Below are positions 33,747-46,026 of a stretch of DNA of 64,000 nucleotides, in pieces. Position numbers and translations under genes: made by a program. Numbering within the stretch: position 1 is the stretch's first letter; every line of letters begins with the position of its first letter. The notes beneath the pieces are model-generated. The model saw only the letters and a program-made list of their open reading frames with translations. It made no database searches and was not told where the DNA came from. Origin of the DNA: Pisolithus tinctorius (taxonomy: Eukaryota > Basidiomycota > Agaricomycetes > Boletales > Pisolithaceae); the NCBI GenBank assembly GCA_024663395.1, contig JANFAH010000021.1, positions 558,001 through 622,000 on the forward strand, given 5' to 3'.

Positions 33747-36230
33747 CTAATAGATAGTCGGCAAGCGTTTCCTACGTTCGAACGCGTCATCAAACGTCAT
33801 GCCCTCCAATTCTGCAGCTTTCTCGATACGTTCACGTGCATCCTTTTCCAACTCATCCACCTCCAGGTGTTCCAATCGCTTGTTCTCCCGTATTTGCATG
33901 GTCCGAATAACTGGCAGATGACCAGGTCAACTCAACGCACTGCCTTTCCAGTCATTCTACTTACCGAAGGTGATGGCTATTCCCGCTAAGAGGGAAATGA
34001 GGCATATCAGGAACGAGGGGCGATACTGTGGGCTCCAGCTCTCTTTCCAGATATATGAACCAGCGCTGAGGAAGTTGTTACGGAGGTAAAAAAAGTAAAC
34101 CATGCACTGACTATTCACTTACAGAATTCCGGCGTTCCCGCCGCCAATCGTGAGAGCAATCACAACACTCCGTTTGCCGGGCGGACGAGGGATTGCATTG
34201 GCGACCCATGCAATGAACAGCATGTCACCTAGGATGAGCAGGAGTCAACTTCGTGTCAGCATCAGTCCAGTGGCTACACATACTAGTAAAGCGTATCGTC
34301 ATTAAATATTGCGAGAAGTATCTTGCAGCGGTTGCCATAGTCGATAGTGATATGATAAATCCGATAACGGCGATCCACCAATATGTGACCAGGTGAAAGA
34401 AACGTTCGCCAGTGCGGTCTGTTCGTATCAAGCAAGGTATTGCTTCGCATTACTTTAGGCTCACTCACCAGAATGCCAGGCGTTGACAGTACCGAGTATT
34501 GTAGGAAGGACCCATGGGGGCCTGTCACCGAAACAGTTAGGATGTTTTGTATTACGGTATAAACGAAGAACAGCACTAACGCAGACATCAGAAGGGTAAT
34601 CGTTGTGGAGTAACCAAGGGTGGCAGTCAGCCTGAAATAAATCAGAGGTCGCAAGAAGAGATTGCCATCGAACTGACGTGGGGAAGAAATTTAGGAAACT
34701 CGCTGCCAAGGATAGGACGAAAGCCAAGAACATAAAGAGATAAGCCTTTGTATCTTTCATGGCCAGTCGCAGACCCTCGAAAATGCTTGCAGAGTGGTAA
34801 GCGATGAGGATACAGACATTGACGACAAACCCCACCTGGCCTCTTCCGAGTCCATATCTGCTTCGCCGACATCTTTGGCGAGCCGAAGCTGTGCAAGGCG
34901 TCTTTCTTCGGCATTCAGCCACCGAGTATTGTGGGGCTGATGATCATGAGTGATTGATTCGGGACAGGCTATCTTCGAGATGGAACGTACGTAGTCAGGA
35001 AGCAGCCACCTATGCAAAACAATTCTCAGAAGAATTCAACGCGACGAAGGATAAAGAAAACTTACATCGACAGAATTCCAACAAGGACAGTCGCAGTACC
35101 CTCCATAAAGAACAGCCTGAGCAGTGAGAGTATTCATCAAATACACGTTAAACATTTTGAAGGCAAGGGGGACTCACCATCTCCAGGCAGCTAAGTGGAA
35201 CTTGTCTTGCAGGGTCGCTAAAACCGCGGCAGCCAATAACTCATAGTATCTAAGCAGAAGTAGACATTGCTGTTACAATGGTAACTTACACCACCAAATG
35301 CAAGTGCCATCATTGAACCAGAGAGCAATAACGCCGACCGTAACCCAAGCTCCTGAAAAACATGAGAAGGAGGTACTTATAGGCGCACGGAGCACATGAA
35401 GCACCTTGCGAGTGTACCATCTCGATAGAAGATACGAACAACCCGGATAAAATGCAGCCTATTTCCAAATCCAAGCTGTAATGGTGATTCGTAGTAGCCA
35501 GCACCGCTCACCTCAGGTACACCAAGAAGTACACGACACGCAAGGATACTGTGGTAGTCCTTTGTTAGCTAGAAGGAAAGTCAGTTTTGGCCGAGTCTCT
35601 GCGCAGAATCCATATTACCCCAGTCAGACCACTGGTGATTCCCCACAGAACGGCACAGCATCCGATGTAGATTGATGGCCTAAGCGAATCACTTAACAGA
35701 TGGATACGTGCAGGACGGAATTATTGATATTGACCTCGTAGTACGGTGTAAAAACTAACGAAATTGTGAGCGTTGCGATAAGCGAGACTCAGGAGAACAT
35801 GATCTACCATGTTTGATGGAACAAGTGCCGGGCAATATAAAGCGTAAGCAGTTGCGAGTACCGTGTCGTATTGAATGTCTAACACCGCGTGAGTGGCCAT
35901 TATCTGTGTTGCCATCCGGAAAGGAGTTACCCGTCAAATGCAGATCCGACTGCAAGCCTTCCAACCTTGCGAAACTGATCACTATTCGCTTTTGGAATGA
36001 ATCACAAAAAAGGTAAGGTGGTCGGACTGAATGAATGAGAAAAAAGAATATCCACTCACATCTATGGAACTCATTATGGCGAGGAAAACTATCACTGGTA
36101 AGAGGCGTGAATCAATTTTCCTCCTCAGTTGTCTTTCTGCACTGCTATCTCGCTCAGGAGAGTTGTCGAGCAGTTTGGGGCTGGTTCCCTTGACCTCTCC
36201 GCCAAAACCTGGTGGAAGCGTGTTCGACAT
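33747..36230 (-). CDS. MFS transporter, allantoate permease (ACS) family, copy C
   Basis: Third member of the array, the same architecture as copy A over about 2.48 kb. Start ATG 36230 (MSNTLPPGFGGEVKG); exon 1 contains SRLLPVIVFLAIMSSID. Later exons include FARLEGLQSDLHL, YDTVLATAYALYCPALVPSNM, FYPGC-type and FEGLRLAMKDTKAYLFMFLA segments, and AEERRLAQLRLAKDVGEAD. The tail near 33747-33860 ends KRLPTIY. Stop TAG at 33747-33749. It was not interrupted by the mobile elements and may be the intact homologue to compare with the broken copy B. Substrate is unknown within the allantoate/nicotinate-type family. Confidence 0.75.
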
Positions 36231-38252
36231 GGTGAACAACAAGCCCGGAAGGGATGGGCATTTCTCTGTGGCAGGGTCATCTCACATATTTATAGGGGAG
36301 ATGTCGAACAGGATCTGGTTCACAAGAGAACACTAGTTTTGATCTTCTCTTGGATGCCGACAGCAGTTGTTACGACGCACGCCCTGATTGAGAAGTCGGG
36401 AAACTCAGGGTCGCAACAAACCGGAGGTTGAACTTGGAGGAAGTATTGCCTGAAATACATCGTGCTTTTCTGCAGACATAGGTGTTAATTGCAGCACACA
36501 GACTGAAGCAGTCGGCAACAATGTTACTCACTGGTGAAATCTTAAAATAAAATGGTACAAACCATTGGACGGCACAACAGGGCCGTTCAACCGCGCGGGA
36601 TTTCTTATACACGCGAAGCGTCAATATCGCGAACGCATATACGACATGCATTTTATTTTCGTCCCCTTGCCACCGAATCACTGAAGAATCTTCTCAGGAT
36701 GCGGCCAACGCAATGCCGAGCTGTCGAAATTCCAAATTATAGGATGCAAAAGATGTTGGGGAACCACAGAAGCAGGAGTCTCGTCCAGGGAGGAGACGTT
36801 TATAAGATAGTGCCGTCAAGTCGGCAAAACTCGTCGCCTGCCGCCTGACAACATCTTGGAGACGCTGATAGCGGCCACCAGGATAAGACATTAAGCTATC
36901 AAGTTCCTTGCGTAAGAGTGCCCAGGATGTGCATCAGTTTTCACCCGAGTGATACACTTCCCGGCCCTGATAGACTCGTAGGTTGGTCCGGCGGCGCTAA
37001 AACCTCAAACTAAAGGAATGAAATCGCATGAAATCCCTATTATGCGCGGTTCTGGGCAACCCTCACCTCAGCATTGACGGTCTACGAAGGGAGGCTACAT
37101 TCCACTGCTTGCGACCAGTGTTTCAACGTGACCGTGAGCGATAGCTTGCAAAAATATATCCTTTGGATCATCTCGGAGTCAAAGACCAGCTCGTACAGGC
37201 TAGTACGCCCCGATCGGTTGTAAACTCACCGCAGTCCAGAAGGCATGTCTCATCTGATGTAAATAGCAAAGGCGCATACACTTGATCCACTGGATCAAAG
37301 GTCCCGAACCTAATCATTGAATGCGTGGAGACTTGACAAAACCTCGTAGTCCTTCCCCACAATAATATACGGAGGAACGCATCGATCGCAACGACAATAT
37401 TCCGTATTCTCCGCGGACTGCGACACGGTGCATTTGCAGGGGAGAGAGCGTCCCCATGGGGTAATTTCTTGTTAGTACAATTCCAGACTCGTATGGAGAA
37501 GGCAAAACCAACGCACACGTTGCACGATGAAGGCCTTCCCCCGGAGGAATTCGTAGCAGTAGCCTAGAGGGATATTTCTGCGGTCAGCTTCTCGACGTCG
37601 TTCTGATCATATAATTCAAAGAACATCAGTTCGACATTTATAGACGATTCCAGGACTGCGGGGGTACATTGTACTGGTGCTGTCATTCCAACAACGGAAA
37701 GGGAAAGGCGAACGACGACGGTTAGTTGCTTCCTCAGTACGCAACCAGTAACTAAAAGGAATGTGATGATTGACGAAGATACTGCGGATATCCAGGTTGA
37801 CCAGGTCTTTCAAGTTGTTGTATGCCATTTTTCACACGAAAGCAAGCTCCCCAAAATCGGGGATTTGGCGCGCCCACGATATGATTGCGTTCGACATTGC
37901 GGTGTCAAACCGAAGTATTACCTCTCAGGTACATCCTCATGGCACAACGGCGGAACTCTCTACATCGATAACTATTCGACCAGGTTGCTTGCTGAAAACA
38001 CTCCATTATAAGATATGTATAAGTGAATGCATGAGTAAATGAGAGTTCCGACAGTCATCGACGACGAGTGTATGCACCATGCACGGCTCCTAATCCATTT
38101 CGCCCCCTACCTTTTCCACGACAAGTCCACCTGCTATATATAAGCATGACTACAATCTTCGAAGACGCACCAAATGGGTGGGTACTTACTTGCCAATCAA
38201 ATCCACGAACCATGTTATATGCACGACAATCAAGATCCGGAACGGATCATCT
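36231..38252. other. Intergenic region: permease 5' flank, then unassigned sequence
   Basis: The stretch to about 36900 is the third copy of the permease 5' flank. From 36900 to 38250 I find no recognisable gene. Two modest frames (37168-37518 minus and 37763-38011 plus) have no family features and no neighbouring splice sites that extend them. Confidence 0.4.
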
Positions 38253-38662
38253 CTATGACATCGGATACGCTCCCCTCAGCCTGACACGACCGTCTTTGAG
38301 CCGTTCAGTGATGATAGGGCTCGCCGCGGGTCTGTACTTGAACTCTTTCGAGTAGCTGTGTCGCACGTGTCGTGTCATCAATGGCTTGTCGCAAATCTAA
38401 GCAGGATGGTTAGACACTACCGAGAAGCGTAGATGACTTTCGGCTGGGTGTTCTTCTTGGAACTGAGGGAGTAGGAGAGCCAGAAGAGGAAGACGACGAA
38501 TGCAATGAGTGCGATACGCTTCCAAGCTGAGGGTGGTGGCGGGTTGAAGCGAGGATCTGTCACACGACGGGGTGATGGGCGGCTCGTTGACTGGGTTTGA
38601 GTGCTGTCGTTGTTGTCCTCGTCGTCGGAATGGGGCAGGCGTTGGTATTGGGTGGTCGACAT
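38253..38662 (-). CDS. Small single-pass membrane protein (conserved basidiomycete hypothetical)
   Basis: A 114-residue protein in two exons: 38421-38662 and 38253-38355, with a 65-nt intron (38356-38420). ATG 38662 begins MSTTQYQRLPHSDDED. Then come an acidic Ser/Thr-rich cytosolic-like part, FNPPPPSAWKR, one membrane helix (IALIAFVVFLFWLSYSL), and a lumenal-like tail. The second exon encodes YSKEFKYRPAASPIITERLK and ends RGAYPMS. I recall the YRPAASPIITE tail as a conserved signature of small agaricomycete proteins of unknown function. A single open frame would have stopped at ASR, so the intron is needed to recover the conserved tail. Confidence 0.7.
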
Positions 38663-38837
38663 GGATGTGGTCGGGGTTTGAAATGGGTGAGGGTAGTGCT
38701 TAGATCTGAACAACAAGTAACTGTAAGATGTCTGAGGCGGAGGCGGAAGACTTGTCAGATTGTGACAGAAACGTCGTTGGCAGTGGTGCGTTTGTTTGAC
38801 TTTCAACGCGGGACCACTGCAGTCGCCGTGACCATCC
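38663..38837. promoter_or_regulatory. Divergent promoter between membrane-protein gene and IES2
   Basis: These 175 bp separate two start codons that face away from each other, so both promoters must lie here or overlap the genes. No TATA-like element is obvious. Confidence 0.45.
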
Positions 38838-40149
38838 ATGACACTATCAGAGTATGACTCGGATGTCGACATGGCAATCGAACCCGACGAACAAGATATT
38901 GACGACGACGGCGACGGCGGGGAGGACGTGCGTCTCTTCTTCTTACAACTTATCTTACCAGCGCTCGTCGTTCTCACCCACAAGTACGCTACCTACAGGA
39001 GGCTTTGGATGTGGAATCAGAAGAACTCTCTCCTCCACCTTCGCCTGCATCCAGACCACGACTAAAGATCAAGTTAAAGCTACCGCAGGTGCCCAGTTCG
39101 AACGAACCCTCCAGCAGGGCTACATCCACCCCTAGCGGAGAAGGAACCAGTCAACTACCATCTCGCCGCGGGATTTCCAAAGGTACGGTCCTATTGCGGT
39201 ATTCCTGCGACATTCGTTGCTAAGGACGGACGGGTAGATTACGTGGAATCAGAAGATGGGGACGAGGATGACGATGACGAGATGGTTGGGAGCTCCGCTC
39301 GTCCCATGACTTCCCGGCAAGCCGTGCTGGCGAGTGTCGTCGATTCATCTCATGTATCATTGTGTACGTCAAACACGTCCCGTACAGACAACGAAACTGA
39401 CATGGTAAATGTAATGCAGCAGAATCGTCAAGGAAGAAGAAACAGCTAACAGAGGAGGAAATTGCCCTCCGTCGAGAAGAGACGGCCCGCAAGCGGAGGA
39501 ACCTTTCTGAAAAGAAACTAGAAGACGAAAAGGTCCGTCGTTCTCTCCACTTGTCTCCATCCTCCAAAAGGTCTAGCTGGTCCTGACAACACCCGATCAC
39601 CATAACTGCGCTTTCTATCCACACTCCCGTTGATATACCCAGATGGAAACTATCAACCGCCTTCTCAAGAAACAGTCGAAGTCGAAAAACAAACGTAACA
39701 TTCTGTCAACTGCAGATGATCGCACGCCGGTGTCTGTCACCCCTGCCGTGGTCTCGTCCACACGCGACGGATCTCAACCACCACTCGAAGCAGAAATGCC
39801 AGAGCCAGTCGAGGTGATCCCTACCTCATACCGATGGATTTCGACCATCAAGCCACCACCTGCCGCCGCAACGTTGACGAGTACAAGTACGAGTGAGGGC
39901 GTGGCAATGAGAGACAACAACGTAGCAGAAGTAAAAATGAGGATGACGTTCTCCGTTCCTGTGTGTGCCCTCCCTGCGGAACACGTTCCGGCCCGGGTCG
40001 GTCAGGTGAGGCTGCCTCCGGCGACCATTCCGACCTGTGACGTGAGTGGTTGTGGGCACGCTCGGAAGTATCGGCTTGTCAGGGATTGGATGAGAGGTGC
40101 ATGCGGGATGGATCATCTGAAGGATCTCGAACGGCAGATGACCACATAG
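38838..40149 (+). CDS. IES2: INO80 chromatin-remodelling complex subunit 2 (Ies2, PAPA-1-like plus zf-HIT)
   Basis: Five exons. From ATG 38838: an acidic N-terminus (DEQDIDDDGDGGED), then after an intron EALDVESEELSPPPS and KIKLKLPQVPSS, then DGRVDYVESEDGDEDDDDEM, then the PAPA-1-like core (QLTEEEIALRREETARKRRN, LSEKKLEDEK) joined by a GT-AG intron to METINRLLKKQSKSKNKRN. A C-terminal HIT-type zinc motif (CDVSGCGHARKYRLVRD, near 40033-40130) precedes the stop. This matches the family order of Ies2: basic region, PAPA-1 conserved region, zinc finger. Ies2 stimulates the Ino80 ATPase during nucleosome sliding in the nucleus. Start chosen as the first ATG in the acidic exon. Confidence 0.85.
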
Positions 40150-40832
40150 CCATGACGGCGATGTGTCCGTGGTTTTTGGTGTGGCGATTAGGAGAGGAGG
40201 TGTAAGGTTTAGTTAGCCTGTAGGGGAAGGTTCGACAGCGATGCTGTGAACTTGTCAAGTGGACATTGGATAGTGTACCCCTGGTTGTAACCTCTTTCCT
40301 CGACCGGGAGGGTGCTTGCGCAATTTGTTGTCATCTTTTCCATGGCCTTTTGCCATTGCGCCGTTGACAAATCTCGAACAACTATTACACCCTGTGGCTT
40401 GATTGATCAGTAGCCCCGTAGGATGGTAGGTTTCGGTGTGCAACCTTATTGTGTAGACCATATATGGGTTGCCGTGGGGTAGGTGATGCGGTGATGAAAT
40501 AGAAGATAAAAAATGCAGCGAATCAACGGCCGAGGGTCTTGTAGGTCAAAGGAAGCGAGCAGAGCTTGCGCTGCGCAGGGAGAGAATGGCGTGCGATCTC
40601 GATAATAATAATCCAGTAGTGACTCGGATTGTATTTCCTCTCGGAGAAAGCATTTTGACATGTCAAAATGCGAGTGGACAGTGTGTCGCCCTGATCGGAT
40701 ACTAACCATCAGGTCACGCACGACCACCCTAAGAATTCCGCCAACGCACGTTTCCACCAGGATTGGGACAGTCTACCTTACCATTAACCTATTAGCCTTG
40801 CAACCGGGCGGTATATGAACCGTGTCCTCACC
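40150..40832. other. Intergenic region downstream of IES2
   Basis: About 680 bp with no supported gene. Minus-strand frames at 40255-40757 have no recognisable features. A 3' UTR of IES2 and the promoter of the next gene probably share it. Confidence 0.35.
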
Positions 40833-41186
40833 ATGTCCAACGAAGACCCCATTCCCACTGCACCCGTTCCTGCCACCCCAAAAAACCATACTAGCCCACC
40901 GATGGCGTTCACAACCCGCTCAACCGAAAGCCCCAGTCCAAGGAGGGAGAACAGGCGGTCGTTCTCTCAACAGGTATCCGCTCTCGCAGCAAGACTAGGA
41001 CGTGTCGTCACTGCAGAAGGCGACAACGATGGCCACGACAGATTCGATGTGGACTCGATTCGAAGCAGCGCGACATTGGTAAAAGATGGGTGTAAGTACT
41101 GTCCTCGAGCATACGCCACCCGTCCATTCTTTTATACATCTCGTTTATCTATCTCCCCCCTCGATGACATGGGAGATAAGCACTGA
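40833..41186 (+). CDS. Small hypothetical Ser/Pro-rich protein
   Basis: From ATG 40833 (MSNEDPIPTAPVPATPKNH; a second ATG is 18 nt upstream): Ser/Pro-rich, then a helical stretch with RRSFSQQVSALAARLG and FDVDSIRSSATLVKDG. A GTAAGT donor follows at 41092, so the frame to 41186 may be read-through of an intron. I could not find an acceptor that joins it in frame to the next gene at 41588. It is either a short gene or the first exon of a longer one. Function unknown. Confidence 0.4.
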   Translation: MSNEDPIPTAPVPATPKNHTSPPMAFTTRSTESPSPRRENRRSFSQQVSALAARLGRVVTAEGDNDGHDRFDVDSIRSSATLVKDGCKYCPRAYATRPFFYTSRLSISPLDDMGDKH

Positions 41187-41587
41187 ACCTGAACTGGCTG
41201 ATAAGCTATAGCAATTATCGCTATCTCTTGCGATAAGCCGAACGCTAAATCAGTGACTATGGGCGCTTCTCCTTGGGGTGTTTTTTGTTCTCCGTTCCCA
41301 TGGCTTGTCCCTACGTCACTCAGGACACTCCGACGCTGTCCGACGCTGTGTGGGCCATGGATGGACCGGGCCATCCTCATACCCATATCATGCGTTCCTT
41401 TTTTGCGGCATCAGGGCAGACACCGCCGTTTTGACAGCAGTGACGGATCTTGGTCGTTCTGGAACTCCTACTTAAGGAACCCATTAAAAGTCCAAATCGA
41501 TCCCATCGCCTTTGTCTTCTACATCCACACCATTGCTCTGGACTCGTTGACACTTTTAAACTGCGTTGCTGATCACTACTTCCAGTC

Positions 41588-42593
41588 ATGACGGACTCTC
41601 CCAACACTGTCGATAGTCGATCTCTTTCTCGTGGAAGGGATGCCTTCGTGAGTATCCTTCGTCACTTGAGAAAATCGTATATCTGATGATATGATCGGTC
41701 GGACCGTAACAGCAATCCTCTGGGAGAGGCGGAGCAGGCAACATCAGACGTTCCTCTCAATCTCGTGAACCCCGTCCATTTGATGGCCCAGAAGACTTTT
41801 CTCACACCCGTGGACGTGAACCTGCTGTACATCCTGATCGGGTACGTTATTCCGAACCCATTTCCGCATGCCATCCATGCCATGGGGTGCGATCGCGCTC
41901 ATATGTTAACGTCATTGGTTCTAGGTTTACTCCGTCGGGAGAGGTGGCGCTGGGAATATGCGTTCTCCGTCCCGCGACCCTGGCGCGGTGAGACCTGTCC
42001 ACGAAGACGTCATCGCGGAATCTCCATATGAACAGCGTATCTTGAGGGAGCACGCAGCTGCTGAGGTCGTAGTGCGTATACAGATGTTCTTTTTTTTTCC
42101 CACCGTTTCAGAATCACTGATCGAGTATGTCCAGCACTCTTCGGGCCGTGGTGGTGCAGGCAACATTACTCGATCCCGTTCGAGGTCCCGCGGTCCCGGG
42201 CTTGTGCTTCACTCCACCGGCCGAGGTGGTGCTGGAAACATGTTGACCGGTGACGGACGGAGCAGTGAGGCCCTCGACCAAGAGGAAAGGAAGAAGCATC
42301 ATCACCCAGAGGGAATGTCAGTGTCATCCCCCCCTGAAATCTGAATCATATCGGCTAACGTGGTTGCCCGGAAACCGATTGATAGACACTCCACTGGCCG
42401 AGGTGGCGTCGCAAACATGACAGGTGCACATGATCCGGAAGTCGAGTCCACACATCATCATGCTCATCCCGGCGAGTATCTGTCTTCGGGACGCGGTGGT
42501 GCTGGGAACATTCGGACCCCGTCGCAGTCCCGTCCTTCTCCTGATGGAGGACAGAGGGGTGGCGGTGCTATCTCAGGCTTGTTGAACAAGTAG
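41588..42593 (+). CDS. DUF3602-family protein with SxGRGGAGN repeats
   Basis: Starts MTDSPNTVDSRSLSRGRDAF (ATG 41588). Introns follow near 41650-41712, 41842-41924, about 42074-42120, and one before the fourth repeat. Six copies of the motif S-x-GRGGAGN (one as GRGGVAN) occur: QSSGRGGAGNIR, YSVGRGGAGNMR, HSSGRGGAGNIT, HSTGRGGAGNML, HSTGRGGVANMT and LSSGRGGAGNIR. They are separated by charged, Ser/Arg/His-rich linkers. This repeat is the hallmark of fungal DUF3602 proteins, predicted disordered and soluble. The molecular role is unknown. The C-terminus ends GGGAISGLLNK. Confidence 0.75.
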
Positions 42594-43042
42594 GGTGCCT
42601 GAGCGTGCATGTGGGATATGACAAGTGAACTCGTTCGGTACACGCGGGACTCGACGACTGTTACGTATCTTGAAATATTCTATTTTTCATTTTGTTTTAT
42701 CGTTTTATCTCTTCAACCCATCTCAGTTGCTGTACAGTTATCGTTTTGTACTTAAGTTACTACAATACTTCCTGTGGATGATGATGTTACTACTAGTACA
42801 TGCTTATGATTTTTTTGGCTCCAATTTGTGACTTCGACTATCAAAATTTATGACTTTCTGACAGAATCAAAGCATCGCGATCGAGAGGGGTCCCGGAAGG
42901 GGACGCGAAACAGCCCCCTTAATCTCAACTAAATTTGCATTCAGGGCTGCTCTCTCCACCACCCTCGTGGTCCTCTCAAGACGACGGGTTGGGATCATAG
43001 TACGCCCTAGTCTGTGATTACTATGTAAGTACAACAAAACGG
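42594..43042. repeat. Intergenic sequence with the left edge of the GTPase tandem duplication
   Basis: 42779-42885 (starting GATGATGTTACTACTAGTAC) is repeated at about 45706-45812, 2.9 kb away, and marks the start of a direct duplication that contains the GTPase gene. The rest is AT-rich 3' flank of the DUF3602 gene. Confidence 0.6.
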
Positions 43043-43194
43043 GTCATAATGCATATCGTGTCATAACGCATAATGCGCCCTTTTTGAGGGAAAGTATGGC
43101 GAGGTACGTTCCCCACCAGCTAAAATTGCATGCTGATGGTCAAAATTCTCATAACGCAATGGATTTTGGCGGGCCCAATCGTATGCATTACGAC
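43043..43194. mobile_element. Candidate MITE insertion
   Basis: This 152-bp segment is absent from the equivalent place in the second duplicated unit (45900-46000). It begins GTCATAATGCATATCG and ends with an inverted near-copy (reverse complement GTCGTAATGCATACG). No coding capacity. The absence in the sister copy supports insertion, but no clear target duplication is visible. Confidence 0.4.
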
Positions 43195-43248
43195 GTTTTC
43201 TGCTGAACTGCGCACTCCACGCCGTGCTGCAAAGACAACTAAAGCTGA

Positions 43249-44857
43249 CTACGACCAGATAACAAGGACAGCGGTCATTACCACCGTAAGCGTATTGAAG
43301 ATCCAAATGCCCGTGTGTACACGTACGCTGCCCTCCAACGCTCCCGACTTGCGAGCCTGTTCCAAACCTATCCTGCGTTCTCTCTCCCTCCGAAGTTCTT
43401 CCTCTTCCGTTTGTTCTTTTCGTTTCACCAGGCGTTCAACCTCTTCCTTTTGCTTCTTCACTTCGGCTTGTTTGCGCTCCAGTTCCTCCGTCATTTGGCG
43501 AAGCCTTTCTGCTATTCGCGCTTTTTGTATGGCCAATATCTTGCATGCCAAGGCTTCCTTTGCCTGGATGAACACCACTGCCGCCCACTTTCGGACTTGT
43601 AGAAGCGTCTGCCCCCACCAGAGTGCCTCCTCCAGTTGTCTACGCGTTCTCTCACACTGGAGGTCTTCTCCGAGTGGAAATCTTTTCTCCTGTGCTTCCT
43701 GCTGTACAATAAGTGGCGCCTCTACCATCCAGCTGCTCTGCTGGATGGCGCTAAAAAGTTCTCGTTGGAACACAAGCCCTTCTTGTTCCCCTTGTTCAGC
43801 CCGTGCCTTCTGTTGCTTCTCTAAATCCCGTATGCGTTCCAAATGCATTAGCTTCTCTGCTTCCATATCCGCAATGATAGTCAGAAGTCGTGCCTTCTCT
43901 GTCCGGAAGGTCTGTTCTATATTTTCGATACGACTTTTAATTTTTTCAATTTCCTCGCGTTTGCTCTCCAGATCATCTTGAGCTACCCGTCGCTTTTCCT
44001 GGTCTTTGTCATGGGTCGAGGCCTCCAAACTTGCGTGGAGTTCTCGAAGCTCGGTGTCATATTCCTCTGCTTGTTCCTTTAGAGCTCGCGTGAGCTCTTT
44101 ACCCGCGGATGTCCCCGAGAACTCCTTGTGTTCGTCGACTATTTCCCGCTGGCCTGCGAGAGTTACGTTGCCCTTATTGATCAATTGGCGAACGATTGCT
44201 TTCGCAGAGGCTGCCGTGCCGTCATGACGAACCATTTTACCGCCCCCTTCAAGTACGGCTTTGTAGAACTTGTCATCGGCTGCTAGCTCGCTCTCTCTTT
44301 TATTGCAGACTTCCAGTTCGTCGTCTCTCCACATATTGGTGACGATGACAATGTTCTTGAATGCATCCTTCCCGCAGAGCTCGCGGAAGCACCTGAAATT
44401 GCGCATCGATGTACCTGTCATGCGGGGGTCGGAAATGCGATGCATATAGATGACGCCAGTGAGCTTAACGCCCTGTTCGTATCTGTGAGTTAGGACGTGC
44501 GTCAGACGGATTGTAGTTCGGTCCCTTCCCGCGCATGTACGCAATGCGACTCACGTGTTGGCAAGGTATGCAGATATGTGTGCTATGATCTCCCTCTCCT
44601 TGCGATTGGTGTCGTCAAAGCCCGGTGTGTCGATCAACGTTACCATGCGCTCATCCAGGTAAAACGGTTTTGACGATTGCACGTCAACCGTGCAGCTCTC
44701 GAGTCCCATCCCTACCACAAGATCCGACTCGCTCGCGCAGTTGATGAACTATCACGTCGAGCATGATGAGATGGAGATGAGCGTTCCATAAGTGGGCAAG
44801 CTGGTAGGGTATGGTATGCTCACAGTGGATTTTCCACTTCCCGTGAGGCCCATGACG
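43249..44857 (-). CDS. AIG1-like P-loop GTPase with coiled coil and C-terminal anchor, copy 1
   Basis: Supported exons on the minus strand: 44824-44857 (MGLTGSGKST, the P-loop/G1), 44555-44748 (FINC, GLESCTVDVQSSKPF, LIDTPGFDD as G3) and 43249-44482 (GVIYMHRISDPRMTGTS, then VIVTNMW in the place of G4). After the G domain (about 200 residues) come a long charged coiled coil (KSRIENIEQTFRTEKARLL onward) and one C-terminal membrane segment (FNTLTVVMTAVLVIWS) at the very end, suggesting a tail-anchored protein. AIG1/septin-like GTPases with TNMW are common in basidiomycetes, and their function is unknown. The first exon upstream of 44857 was not identified, so the start is open. Confidence 0.75.
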
Positions 44858-46026
44858 CTGTATGGACGAGGTGAGCCGAGTCGGTTACAGACATGTTATA
44901 TGGATGTCACATGTACGCACGCAATTCGAGCTTCATCTCCTGGAGAAGACATTTGTGCTCGTCTTTCGCGATTGTAAGAATTGTAAATCTAGTGATAGCA
45001 AAAAGGGAAAAACAGTTTATCCCAGTCGCAAAGCGCCTTGTAGTAGGCGAGGGTTTCCTGCTGTGTGCGGGGACATGCTTTATATCTTCACCTGCCACAT
45101 TGCCACCTCGTTGTCGAACTATTTGGACCATCGAAATCTTCACAAGTGAAACACACAGCTGCAGGTGATTCATTGGGTGTGTGACGGAAGTGAAGGTCCT
45201 GTTGCAATCATGAACCCAGGATGCATGCACTCTGATACAATCTAGTAGGCGGTCAGCGCTTCGTGCCTTGGAATATCTTGAAGGTCCCCAATGTGTATAC
45301 TGCGAGTAGGGTGAAATTCTGGAAGAGCAATTCACCGCCCCCCATTTCAATCTTTCAAGTGCGTGGTGCAGCCTGGCACAATGTAGCCAGACCACGTTTC
45401 GGTGAGCGCCTAAATCAACCTTGATCGTGGAAGTCGTAAGTCACTGGCAGGTGATGGACGATGTGGTTCCTAAGAAGGAATATGTAACCCCCATGCGGCT
45501 TTACAGTGAAACTTCTCGTCAACGTCAACTGGGGAACACTCTCCTATGGGCCCGCGCTCGACGTACACCCTCGACGTATGGATGAATTTTCGGTACGGTT
45601 CAGACATGTTGATGTTATTTTGTCAGTCAGTATGATCTACAAGACATTTCTCGGGGTGTCACAAACACCCAAGGCTCCCACTACTCGCGGAGCCTGACTT
45701 ATGCTATCGATGATGTTACTACTAGTACATGCTTACTATTTTTTTTGTCGGCATCGATATGTGACTTCGACTATCAATACTTATGACTTTCTGACAGAAT
45801 CAAAACATCACGATCGAGTACACGTGTCGCGGTGTCCTTCTGAGATCTTGGGAATGAGCGCAACAGGGTCTGCAGCCCGGCCGCCCTCTCCCCCACCTTC
45901 GTGGTCCTCTTGTGTAAGTGGACAGATTGAAGGCTTGTGGAGATTCGCTATGACTCGATAGACCGCTACGAGCGCACACCATTCTCCACTGTCTCAACGC
46001 CGTGCTGCAAAGACGACCAAAGCTGA
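44858..46026. repeat. Intergenic region between the two GTPase copies
   Basis: The first part, to about 45480, is the 5' flank of copy 1 and is repeated 5' of copy 2 (47576-48190). The missing first coding exon of the GTPase may lie here, but I could not choose among small frames. From 45706 the second duplicated unit begins. Confidence 0.45.

Noticed and set aside
43130..43981. A 283-codon plus-strand frame rich in Ser and Cys
   Set aside because: It is the antisense shadow of the GTPase coiled-coil exon, whose minus-strand frame is longer and has motifs.
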